This document shows, piece by piece, positions 9,001 to 14,749 of a DNA stretch of 64,000 nucleotides. The position numbers and the translations under genes are program-made. This DNA comes from Micromonospora fulviviridis (GTDB lineage: Bacteria > Actinomycetota > Actinomycetes > Mycobacteriales > Micromonosporaceae): NCBI RefSeq assembly GCF_014648395.1, contig NZ_BMRA01000009.1:211744-275743 (forward strand). The letters are read 5' to 3'. The notes under the pieces were generated by a model that was not told the origin of the DNA, made no database searches, and worked only from the letters and a program-made list of their open reading frames with translations. Every line of letters starts with the position of its first letter. The stretch's first letter is position 1.

Positions 9001-9227
9001 TGCGCGGGCCGGGTGCCGAGCGCCTGGTGGGCGAGGATCGCGGCGAGCGTGGCGTTGCCGTTCTCCCCGGGCGGCAGGATGTCGGCGCACTGGCCGAGGC
9101 AGTAGTCGTTGCCGGTGAAGGTGGTGGCGGCGACGGCCGGTGGTGGTGCGACGACCGTCAGGACGCTGGCGGTGAGGGCGGCGGCGGCCAGCGCCGCGAG
9201 CCGGGCACGGGTGGGGGGACGGGGCAT
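6036..9227 (-). CDS. Secreted penicillin-acylase-family N-terminal-nucleophile hydrolase with C-terminal discoidin (F5/8C) domain
   Basis: This 1063-residue exported enzyme has a Sec-type signal peptide (residues 1-33, cleavage near AVA-A). Next come the alpha subunit (about 35-350), a spacer, and the beta-subunit start at SHGMSNAVVVSGRHT. Ser385, after Gly-Met, is the expected autocatalytic cleavage site and catalytic nucleophile, with the family's S-N-A-x-x-V-S-G context. The beta subunit runs to about residue 920. The last 140 or so residues (LAQGRPATASSTQF, then AVDGSLGSRWSS, IRVDLGAARTVGRVVLRWE) form a discoidin/F5-8 type C carbohydrate- or surface-binding domain. Family members hydrolyse amide bonds of beta-lactams, acyl-homoserine lactones or cyclic lipopeptides; the substrate here is unknown. 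The discoidin tail suggests attachment to a polymer or cell surface. Confidence 0.93.
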   Translation of the reverse strand: MPRPPTRARLAALAAAALTASVLTVVAPPPAVAATTFTGNDYCLGQCADILPPGENGNATLAAILAHQALGTRPAHSSDQLDEYANLVYGYAGLTDEQIAQFYNDASFGVPDAQVESTVQPRADVTIVRDRATGVPHITGTTRSGTMFGAGYAGAQDRLWVMDLLRHAGRGTLTSFAGGAPGNRELEQSIWANSPYTEADLQAQVDALRQKGARGQQLYTDVTDYIAGVNAYIDQSISADNYPGEYVLAGAGKPKHFTMTDLIATAGVIGGLFGGGGGSEIRSALVRVAARAKFGTDEGDRVWQAFRSQNDPETVLTLHDGQSFPYGATPAGATGAVLPDAGSVVAEPLAYDQTGGATTARVGGGSTSTQPLLSGLAGLRSHGMSNAVVVSGRHTTTGNPVAVFGPQTGYFAPQLLMLQELQGPGVSARGAAFAGLNLYVLLGRGQDYAWSATSAAQDLTDTYAVPLCTTDGSAPTLGSNRYLWHGQCVAMEVLQHTNSWSPTLADSTPAGSYTLRALRTRYGLVAYRGLVNGQPTAFTRLRSTYRHEADSAIGFQAYNDPAAMGSAAAFQQSAASVGYAFNWFYVNSTEAAYFNSGSNPVRPSTADPNLPTRAEAANEWVGWDPDTNAATYTPAAAHPQSVNQDYYVSWNNKQARDFGAADGNFSFGSVHRGQLLDGPVRAAIAQRKLGRADVVRIMADAAVTDLRGQQVLGDLLRVLGSAPVTDPTLADAVTKLRAWQQAGARRVETAAGSKVYQHADAIRIFDAWWPLLAAAEFRPGLGPDLYAALVDAIEVNEAPSGGQNGGRDGSAVWAAQGQPHKGSSFQYGWWGYVDKDIRTVLGDPVAGGLGRTYCGGGNLGTCRQSLLDTLAQAAAVPAATVYPADKSCGAGDQWCADAIAQSGLGGITHPLIAWQNRPTYQQVVSFPARRGDDVTNLAQGRPATASSTQFLTSHTPDKAVDGSLGSRWSSSYNDNQWIRVDLGAARTVGRVVLRWEAAYGSAYRIEVSPDGGTWQTVFSTTAGNGGTDNVTLAPVSARFVRVYGVKRATSYGFSLYEFEVYGR

Positions 9228-9309
9228 GGCGATTCCTCCGGGGTGCGGAGTCGGGCCGGTCGTACGCCCGGCTACCGCTTGCCGACGTCTCGCCCTCCGT
9301 GCCCGGGCG

Positions 9310-9336
9310 TCATACCCGGAGGTGAGAGTGACTCAT
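9310..9336 (-). CDS. Possible 8-codon upstream ORF (MSHSHLRV) in a hairpin before the acylase gene
   Basis: On the minus strand a strong ribosome site (GGAGG, 5-base spacer) precedes ATG and eight codons encoding MSHSHLRV, then TGA. The ORF begins in the loop of the hairpin at 9313-9351, about 80 bp before the acylase start. This arrangement is typical of leader peptides, but I do not recognise this peptide. It could be a chance ORF. Confidence 0.35.
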   Translation of the reverse strand: MSHSHLRV

Positions 9337-9351
9337 GTCTACCTCCGGGTA
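9313..9351 (-). promoter_or_regulatory. Perfect 11-bp inverted repeat, possible attenuator/operator or terminator
   Basis: TACCCGGAGGT and ACCTCCGGGTA flank a 17-base loop in the 195-bp gap between the phosphatase-fold gene (ending at 9423) and the acylase gene (starting at 9227). In the minus-strand RNA the 5' arm contains the ribosome site GGAGG of the short ORF, and its ATG falls in the loop, so folding would hide translation initiation. It could instead be a terminator for the upstream gene or a protein-binding palindrome. Confidence 0.5.
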
Positions 9352-9422
9352 ATGATTGATGGCGTTCCATGCCTTGGGATAGGTGCCGTTCACCAGGCGC
9401 GAATGCCGACGTTTCCGCTTGA

Positions 9423-10508
9423 TTACGGCAGCGCGAGCACGGCCTCGTGACCCAGGTGGTCCGATGCCCACCGGCCGCCGGGGGTCTGCCGCGTGTTGCC
9501 GAAGACCTCACTGGACACCGGCACCACCGTCCCGCGGACCAGCACCATGTCGATCCGGTGCTCGACGTCGTCGGCCGGCTCGGTCAGGTCGTCGCCCAGC
9601 CCGGCCGTGTAGCCGGGGTCGCCGGGGTGCAGGACGGGCCAGGTGTCGACCATCCCGCCGGCCACCAGGGCGAGGTACGCCAGCCGGTTGTTCGGGTCGG
9701 GCAGTTCGGGTCCGCTGTTCAGGTCACCGAGGAGGATCAGCCGACCGGGCACGCTCAGCGGGCCGCGCAGCAGTTCCTGCGCCTGGAGCAGGCGTACGCC
9801 GGGGTGGAACGCTTCCAGGTGGGTGTTGACGAACCGGAACGTGCGGCTGCCCAGCACGGCGTCCACCGCTGTCCAGCCGCGGGTGCTCGTGGCGGTGCCG
9901 CCGGTGGCGGCGAGCGGGAAGACCAGGTTGTTGGCGAAGTTGCCCGACGAGGTGCCGGCGACCTTGACCCGGCCGCCGTGCCGCACCAGGATCACGTCCC
10001 GCATGGTGAGCCGGACGTCCCGCAGGTGCGGCGCCCCGGCCGGGGCCTCCAGGTCCGCCTCGTCCTGCGCCACGACGACGTCGTACGGGTGGCCGGACCC
10101 GGCCAGCTCCGCCATGAGCAGGGCCAGGTAGTCGTACCGGACCTCGGTGGCCGGGGCCGGGTCGCCGAGCGGCCCGGTGCGCCAGAGTGCCACCTCCTGC
10201 AGGCCGACCAGGTCGGGCTTGCGCTCGCGGATCTCGTCGGCGATGAGCGCCGCCCGGGCCGGGAAGTCGACCAGGTCCACGTGGCTCAGCAGGGCGGCGT
10301 TCGCGGCCAGGAACGCCGGCAGGGTCGGCGCGGCGATCGACGGCGTGAGGTCCCCGCCCAGGTAGAGGTTCCGGGTCAGCACGGTGACCTTGGGTCCGGC
10401 TTCCGCGTGTGCCGGCGGGGCGACGAGCCCCAGGCCGGCCACCGCGAGGGCGGCCGCGGTGGCCAGCCTGGCCAGGCGTCGGAGGTGTGCGCGGGGGCTG
10501 CCGTCCAT
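9423..10508 (-). CDS. Secreted endonuclease/exonuclease/phosphatase-fold protein
   Basis: This 361-residue protein has an N-terminal signal peptide with an Arg-rich start and an alanine-rich core, cleaved near AHA-EA at about residue 36. The mature part is an EEP (DNase I/sphingomyelinase-like) domain. Visible motifs are TRNLYLGGDL (first strand, metal-contacting Asn), PDLVGLQEVALW (catalytic Glu), RFVNTHLEAF (His), LILLGDLNSGPE (Asp/Asn) and RWASDHLGHEAVLA (terminal Ser-Asp-His). All the usual catalytic residues are present, so activity is likely. Possible substrates are extracellular nucleic acid, phospholipid or another phosphodiester. It is followed by the hairpin at 9313-9351. Confidence 0.9.
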   Translation of the reverse strand: MDGSPRAHLRRLARLATAAALAVAGLGLVAPPAHAEAGPKVTVLTRNLYLGGDLTPSIAAPTLPAFLAANAALLSHVDLVDFPARAALIADEIRERKPDLVGLQEVALWRTGPLGDPAPATEVRYDYLALLMAELAGSGHPYDVVVAQDEADLEAPAGAPHLRDVRLTMRDVILVRHGGRVKVAGTSSGNFANNLVFPLAATGGTATSTRGWTAVDAVLGSRTFRFVNTHLEAFHPGVRLLQAQELLRGPLSVPGRLILLGDLNSGPELPDPNNRLAYLALVAGGMVDTWPVLHPGDPGYTAGLGDDLTEPADDVEHRIDMVLVRGTVVPVSSEVFGNTRQTPGGRWASDHLGHEAVLALP

Positions 10509-10605
10509 GACTGTCGTCCTCTCCGGCGGGATCCGTGGATCCGCGTACGGTAACGCCGGTCACACCAGCGTGGACACCGCCGTTCGGGCCACCTCCGCCC
10601 GGCGG

Positions 10606-11018
10606 TCAGGCCTGGGGCTGCCCGATGTCCACCATCCAGGACGTGCCGAACCGGTCCACGCACATGCCGAACTCGTCGCCCCACATCTGCTTCTCCAGCG
10701 GCATGGTGACGGTGCCGCCGTCGGCGAGCTGTTCCCACCAGCGGCGCAGGTCGTCGGCGTCGTCGCCGCTCAGGCTGACGGCCATGGTGGTGCCCGGGGT
10801 GAACTCCATCCCGGGCGGGGTGTCGGAGGCCATCAGCGTGAGCCCTGGTCGGTCTCCAGTTGCGCGTGCATGATCAGGTCGGCCACCTGCGGGTCCGGGT
10901 TGCCGAACTCGCCGAAGGTGTTCATCCGCAGGTCGCCGCCGAACACCCGCTGGTAGTGCTCCATCGCGGCGCGGGCGTTGTCGCGGAAGCTCAGGTACGG
11001 ATTCAGTCGGGACGTCAT
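10606..11018 (-). pseudogene. VOC/PhnB-like protein gene broken by a -1 frameshift
   Basis: The 5' part (from ATG 11018) encodes MTSRLNPYLSFRDNARAAME and continues to IMHAQLETDQ, then reads GSR and stops. The 3' part, in another frame, continues naturally from LTLMASDTPPGMEFTPG to the end WMVDIGQPQA. The join is at about 10845, where CAGGGCTC would restore one PhnB-like reading frame (QLETDQGLTLMASD) if one G were added. The intact product would be about 137 aa, the normal size for this metal-binding VOC family. The damage is either a real inactivating deletion or a sequencing error in a short G run. The ribosome site GAGGCGAGATG supports the start. Confidence 0.85.
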
Positions 11019-11104
11019 CTCGCCTCCTCGGTGTCGTGACCTGGGCATCGTCGCAGAGGGACGGGCCGGGGCCTACGAGGCGCGACGGGCGAGTACGGAC
11101 GGCA

Positions 11105-11138
11105 ACGGTGGGGGTGGCGCCGTTGCCACCCCCACCGT
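11105..11138 (-). terminator. Strong hairpin terminator after the amidase gene
   Basis: A perfect 14-bp inverted repeat (ACGGTGGGGGTGGC and its complement) with a 6-base loop starts 21 bp beyond the amidase stop codon. It separates the amidase transcript from the VOC gene on the same strand. Confidence 0.8.
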
Positions 11139-11158
11139 CTTCCCCGCCGGTGCGCCGG

Positions 11159-12292
11159 TCAGCTCTTCTGGAACGACTGGCGCACCACACCCCCCACCAG
11201 GGCGCACCAGGTGGTGGTGCTGACCTTGCCGTTGGTGTCGAGACCGTGCAGTTCCTGAAGGTCCTGGAGGGCCTTCTTGGTCGGGTAGTCGTACTCGCCG
11301 GTGATCGCCACGTCGGCGTAGCCCTTGGAGTTGAGCATGAACTGCACCGCCTGCACCGGAATGCCGGTGGCGTCCTTGTCCAGTTCGGGCGCGAGGGTCT
11401 CCCAGGTCGGTGCCGTGAGGGTGGCGTCGATGTCGACCGGGATGCCGTTGCGGGCCTGCCAGTCCTGCACGGCCGCCACGGTGGCCGCGTCGAACACGCC
11501 GGTGACCGGGACGGTGTAGCCGCGGAAGGTGAGCAGGTACTGCGCCACCTTCACCACCGGGCCGCCGACGAAGCGCCAGATGTCCGGCCAGCGGCGGGCC
11601 GGCACGTCGGCCAGGTCGGTGCCGAGCTTCGCGAAGACCCGCCGGCGCAGCGCCGGGAACTCGCGGTAGAACATCGCGCCCGGGCACTGCGTGGCCCGGA
11701 AGTCCCAGTGGCCGAAGATGTCGTGCGCGTGCAGCCCGTACTGCTGGCAGATGGTGGTGCAGAGCTTGACCAGGGAGTCGAGCAGCTCCTGCGGCGGCGT
11801 GTCGGTGACGTAGGTGCCCTCGTTCTCGATGCCGATGGCCCGGCCGTTCTCGCCGGGGCAGTGCGCCGAGATCATCTGCCGGTCGCCGGCCTGCAACCGC
11901 TCCAGGCTGCCGTGCCGGCCTTCCAGGACGTGGCCGCCCCGGCTGACCGTGAAGTGCTGCCCGGTGTCCGACCACCGGTTCACGTCCATGTGCAGGTTCT
12001 GGCAGTCGCGGGCGAGCTGCTTGGCGTGTTCCTCGGAGTAGTCCGTGCTGTTGGGGAACGCCATGTGGTGCACGATGATCTTGTTGGTCGCGATCGCGCT
12101 GATCGACAGCGGGTCCGCCGGCGGGCGGGCTCCCCACTCGTCGCAGCTGATGATCCAGTCGAGGTCCGCGTCCGGCGCGGCCTGCGCGGCGGCCGGGAAG
12201 GCGAGTTCGCTCCCGACGACCGCGACCGCGGCGGCGCCGAGGCCGGCCCGCAGCAGGGTACGACGGTCCAGCTCGGGGTGGTCGAAGTGCAT
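11159..12292 (-). CDS. Tat-exported N-acetylmuramoyl-L-alanine amidase (PGRP-type) with two peptidoglycan-binding domains
   Basis: This 377-residue protein starts at ATG 12292, with GGAG ideally spaced. The N-terminus (LDRRTLLRAGLGAAAVAVVG) is a twin-arginine signal. The amidase_2/PGRP domain spans about 45-220, with zinc-ligand candidates in KIIVHHMAFP (His) and HDIFGHWDFRATQCPG (His and Cys) and AIGIENEGTY near the substrate site. The C-terminal 150 residues hold two tandem PG_binding_1-type repeats (AQYLLTFRGYTVPVTGVFD and VQFMLNSKGYADVAITGEYD). It would cleave the amide between muramic acid and the stem peptide during wall remodelling. A 234-bp non-coding gap separates it from the divergent thioredoxin gene. 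It contains AT-rich patches that may hold its promoter; I could not fix the hexamers. Confidence 0.92.
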   Translation of the reverse strand: MHFDHPELDRRTLLRAGLGAAAVAVVGSELAFPAAAQAAPDADLDWIISCDEWGARPPADPLSISAIATNKIIVHHMAFPNSTDYSEEHAKQLARDCQNLHMDVNRWSDTGQHFTVSRGGHVLEGRHGSLERLQAGDRQMISAHCPGENGRAIGIENEGTYVTDTPPQELLDSLVKLCTTICQQYGLHAHDIFGHWDFRATQCPGAMFYREFPALRRRVFAKLGTDLADVPARRWPDIWRFVGGPVVKVAQYLLTFRGYTVPVTGVFDAATVAAVQDWQARNGIPVDIDATLTAPTWETLAPELDKDATGIPVQAVQFMLNSKGYADVAITGEYDYPTKKALQDLQELHGLDTNGKVSTTTWCALVGGVVRQSFQKS

Positions 12293-12526
12293 GGCATCTC
12301 CTCGGTGGCCCGACGGGTGTGCGGGCGTGTAAAGGAACTCCAACTGCTGCGCGCGAAGTGGAGAATATTGCCAGGATCGGTCGGCGCGCCAGAGGACAAA
12401 TGCGACGACTGTCAATCGCGGCGCCGTCGGCCGGCCCTCCTTTCCCACCGCCGGAGTAGGCGATGTCACGTCCGGTGGGTGAGACGGCGGGATTCCTACC
12501 GCCGGTCGTCGTGGCAGCCTGGACCC

Positions 12527-12970
12527 GTGCAGCCGCCCCGTCTGACCGGTGTCCTGGTGCTCGTCGCGGTGCTCGCGGCCGCCACCGCCTTCGGCTGGTG
12601 GCGGCGCCGTCGCGACGGCCGGCTGCGTGCCGTGTCCCCGGCCGCCGCGCCGCACCGGGCCGCGCTGGCCGCCCTCGGCGTCCGCCCCGGCGCGGTCACC
12701 CTGGTACAGTTCTCCGCCCCGGTCTGCGCGCCCTGCCGCGCCGCCCGCCGCGTCCTCGAGGACGTCGCGGGGCGGCTCGACGGGGTCACCCTGCTGGAGG
12801 TCGGCGTCGAGGAGCACCTCGACCGGGCCCGCGAGCTGGACGTCTGGCGTACCCCGACGGTGCTGCTGGTGGACGGCGACGGCCGGATCGTCCGGCGGGC
12901 CGCCGGCGTGCCGGACCGGGACGACCTGCTCGCCGCGCTCGCGCCGCTGGCCGCCGGGGCGCGGGCGTGA
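12527..12970 (+). CDS. Membrane-anchored thioredoxin-family protein
   Basis: This protein of about 147 aa begins at GTG 12527 (VQPPRLTGVLVLVAVLAAAT). One N-terminal transmembrane helix (residues 6-23) is followed by an Arg-rich stop-transfer segment (WWRRRRD) and a thioredoxin fold. The fold contains FSAPVCAPCRAARRVLED, a redox-active Cys-Ala-Pro-Cys, and DVWRTPTVLLVDGDG, the cis-Pro region. With positive charges right after the helix, the domain probably faces the cytoplasm. Its stop overlaps the start of a Cys-containing leader peptide (12967-13053), and DUF4395 follows, so the three form a sulfur/redox-related transcription unit. The upstream start was chosen because the longer frame has no homology-like content. 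Confidence 0.85.
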   Translation: MQPPRLTGVLVLVAVLAAATAFGWWRRRRDGRLRAVSPAAAPHRAALAALGVRPGAVTLVQFSAPVCAPCRAARRVLEDVAGRLDGVTLLEVGVEEHLDRARELDVWRTPTVLLVDGDGRIVRRAAGVPDRDDLLAALAPLAAGARA

Positions 12971-13053
12971 GCGGCGTCCGGCTGATCCGGCGGCGGGTGG
13001 TGGACCACGGCCGGCTCGCGGCGAGCCTCTGTGCGCCGGTCGCCACCGCCTGA
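12967..13053 (+). CDS. Putative Cys-type leader peptide upstream of DUF4395
   Basis: This 28-codon ORF starts with a GTG that overlaps the thioredoxin stop (GTGA). It encodes a peptide with the core LIRRRVVDHGRLAASLC. That resembles the actinobacterial putative leader peptides with a basic RRR-x-VD-x-x-R-x-x-x-x-x-C signature that precede sulfur-metabolism genes. The single Cys codon (TGT) lies seven codons from the stop. The ORF ends 31 bp before the DUF4395 ATG, so ribosome stalling at Cys could control downstream expression. No independent strong ribosome site is seen; coupling to thioredoxin translation is likely. Confidence 0.65.
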   Translation: MSGVRLIRRRVVDHGRLAASLCAPVATA

Positions 13054-13084
13054 CCGACCCCTTCGCCGCCGAACGGAAGCCCCC

Positions 13085-13525
13085 ATGCTGCTCGACCCTC
13101 GCGGGCCGCGGTTCGCCGCCGCCCTCACCACCGTCGTCCTCGCCGTCGCCCTGGTCACCGGCTCAGGCTGGCTCGTCCTGGCCCAGGCCGTGGTCTTCGC
13201 GCTGACCGCCGTCCACCCGCGACTCGGCCCGTACGGTCTGCTGTTCCGCGCCCTGGTCGCGCCCCGGCTTGCCCCGCCGGCCGAGCTGGAGCCGGTGGCC
13301 CCGGTCCGCTTCGCCCAGCTCGTCGGCCTGGCCTTCGCCGCGGTCGGCGCGGCCGGTTGGCTGGCTGGCGTGCCGCTGCTCGGTCTGGTCGCCACCGCGG
13401 CGGCGCTCGCCGCCGCCTTCCTCAACGCGGCCTTCGGGCTCTGCCTCGGCTGCGAGGGCTACCTGGCGGTCCGCCGCCTCACCGGCCACCCGCTCACCGC
13501 CCGGGTCCCGGTTCCCCCACGCTGA
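13085..13525 (+). CDS. DUF4395 membrane protein
   Basis: This 146-residue protein starts at ATG 13085 with GGAAG upstream. It has a hydrophobic pair near residues 15-40 and a second pair near 78-115, then the hallmark FGLCLGCEGY (two Cys separated by Leu-Gly) near the C-terminal membrane end. This is the conserved DUF4395 Cys pair. DUF4395 genes often travel with thioredoxins and sulfurtransferases, and a role in handling sulfur or thiols at the membrane is suspected but unproven. The neighbours here (thioredoxin and a Cys leader peptide) fit that idea. Confidence 0.88.
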   Translation: MLLDPRGPRFAAALTTVVLAVALVTGSGWLVLAQAVVFALTAVHPRLGPYGLLFRALVAPRLAPPAELEPVAPVRFAQLVGLAFAAVGAAGWLAGVPLLGLVATAAALAAAFLNAAFGLCLGCEGYLAVRRLTGHPLTARVPVPPR

Positions 13526-13586
13526 CCGGCCCCGGCCCGCCGGGGCCTCGGCCCACGCCGCATCGCCGACCCAGGTCAGCGCGGTT

Positions 13587-13598
13587 GGAAACGTTTTC
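13587..13598. promoter_or_regulatory. LacI-family operator candidate O1
   Basis: GGAAACGTTTTC is an imperfect palindrome centred on a CG step, typical of LacI/GalR operators. It lies about 90 bp upstream of the LacI start, 5' of the candidate -35 (13610). Confidence 0.55.
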
Positions 13599-13609
13599 GT
13601 AACGAGGTC

Positions 13610-13639
13610 TTGACCTGATCGTCGGGTCGGGCGCAGACT
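13610..13639 (+). promoter_or_regulatory. Candidate promoter of the lacI-led catabolic operon
   Basis: TTGACC (13610-13615) and CAGACT (13634-13639) are separated by 18 bases. The -35 is good; the -10 keeps only the conserved second A and final T. It is bracketed by operators at 13587 and 13643, an arrangement suited to repression. Confidence 0.45.
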
Positions 13640-13642
13640 CCC

Positions 13643-13654
13643 GGAAACGTTTAC
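13643..13654. promoter_or_regulatory. LacI-family operator candidate O2
   Basis: GGAAACGTTTAC is a near-palindrome of the same type as O1 and O3. It sits just past the candidate -10, where a bound repressor would block transcription. Confidence 0.65.
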
Positions 13655-13678
13655 AGCAGACAGGTGGAGGTGCCGGGC

Positions 13679-14749
13679 GTGGGTCGTAAACGTTTACAGG
13701 AGTCGGCCGACGGCCGGCCCACCGTCCACACCGTCGCCGCCCGCGCCGGTGTCTCCATCGCCTCCGCCTCCCGCGTGCTCAACGGCGTCGGCGGCAGCCC
13801 GGAGACCGTCCGCAAGGTGCGCGAGGCCGCGGCCGAGGTCGGGTACGTGCCCAACGCCATCGCCCGCTCGCTCCAGTCGCAGCGCACCGGCCTCGTCGCG
13901 CTCGCCGTCGAGGACATCGGCAACCCGGTGTACGTCGAGATGATGCGGGCCATCGAGTCCGTGGTGGCCGCGTCCGGCCGGCAGCTGCTGGTGCACGCCA
14001 CCGGCGGGCAGATCGCCAACGAGACCGCCCTGCTGCGCCGGCTGGCCCACCGCTACGTCGACGGGATGATCGTCTCCCCGATCCGGGTCACCGACGACCA
14101 CCTCGCCGCGCTGGTCGACAGCCCGGTGCCGGTGGTCGTGGTCGGCCAGCTCCCCGGCGACGCGCCGGTGGACAACGTCCGCACCGACTCGCGTACCGGC
14201 GTGGGGCTGGCCGTGGACCACCTGGTCGCGGCCGGGCGGCGGCGGATCGGCTTCGTCAACGGCCCGCTGGACACCGTGCCCGGCGCGGCCCGCGACGCCG
14301 GCTTCCGGGCCGCCCTCGCCGGGCACGGCATCGCTCTCGACGAGCGCCTCGTCGAGGTCGGCGACTTCCGGTACGCGGCCGGCCGGGCCGCCACCGAGCG
14401 CCTCCTCGCCCGCGCCGAGCCCGACGCGCTGGTCTGCGCCAACGACCTCATCGCCGTCGGCGCGCTGCACGCCCTGCTGGCCGCCGGCCGGCGCGTCCCC
14501 GAGGACGTGGCGGTCGTCGGCATGGACGACACCGAGCTGGCCCGGATGATGTTCCCCCAGCTCTCCAGCGTCTCCCTCGGCTCGGCCGAGCGCGGTCGCC
14601 GCGCCGCCGAACTGCTGCTCCAGCGCATCGCCGACCCGACCCTGCCGCCGCGCCGCGAGCAGGTCGCCCCCAGCCTCGCCGTGCGCGCCTCCAGCGCCGC
14701 CGCGTCGCTCCCCGCTCCCGCGCCGCGTACCCCGGAGGTGACGGCATGA
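13679..14749 (+). CDS. LacI-family transcriptional regulator
   Basis: This protein of about 356 aa has an N-terminal helix-turn-helix with hinge (TVHTVAARAGVSIASASRVL) and a periplasmic-binding-like effector domain (VALAVEDIGNPVYVEMMRA, RRIGFVNGPLDTVPGAARD, DALVCANDLIAVGALHALL). GTG 13679 is preferred because GGAGG lies 8 bp before it; GTG 13664 would put the ribosome site inside the gene. Three similar palindromes (13587, 13643, 13686) flank the promoter and start, so it probably represses its own operon and is released by a sugar-like ligand. Its stop overlaps the first permease ATG. The nearby transport and sugar genes define its likely regulon. Confidence 0.93.
   Translation: MGRKRLQESADGRPTVHTVAARAGVSIASASRVLNGVGGSPETVRKVREAAAEVGYVPNAIARSLQSQRTGLVALAVEDIGNPVYVEMMRAIESVVAASGRQLLVHATGGQIANETALLRRLAHRYVDGMIVSPIRVTDDHLAALVDSPVPVVVVGQLPGDAPVDNVRTDSRTGVGLAVDHLVAAGRRRIGFVNGPLDTVPGAARDAGFRAALAGHGIALDERLVEVGDFRYAAGRAATERLLARAEPDALVCANDLIAVGALHALLAAGRRVPEDVAVVGMDDTELARMMFPQLSSVSLGSAERGRRAAELLLQRIADPTLPPRREQVAPSLAVRASSAAASLPAPAPRTPEVTA
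13686..13697. promoter_or_regulatory. Perfect LacI-type operator palindrome O3 inside the start of lacI
   Basis: GTAAACGTTTAC is a perfect 12-bp palindrome. It lies three codons into the regulator gene (codons for Arg-Lys-Arg-Leu), so operator and coding function overlap. Binding here could block elongation or form a loop with O1/O2. Confidence 0.7.

Noticed and set aside
2550-9090. Very long open frames on both strands (for example 2732-5311 plus, 5172-8393 plus, 5218-9090 minus)
   Set aside because: They overlap recognised genes, have Arg/Gly/Pro/His-rich composition without motifs, and arise because stop codons are rare in this GC-rich DNA.
9272-9511. 79-codon minus-strand frame across the acylase upstream region
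   Set aside because: It overlaps the phosphatase-fold gene end in a different frame and has no motif; the shorter MSHSHLRV ORF has the better ribosome site.
11036-12526. Plus-strand frame extending the thioredoxin gene far upstream
   Set aside because: It is antisense to the amidase gene and has no family motifs; the thioredoxin homology begins at the GTG at 12527.
12293-12526. TTGACA on the minus strand near 12408 as an amidase promoter
   Set aside because: No acceptable -10 lies 16-19 bases downstream, so I could not call a promoter.
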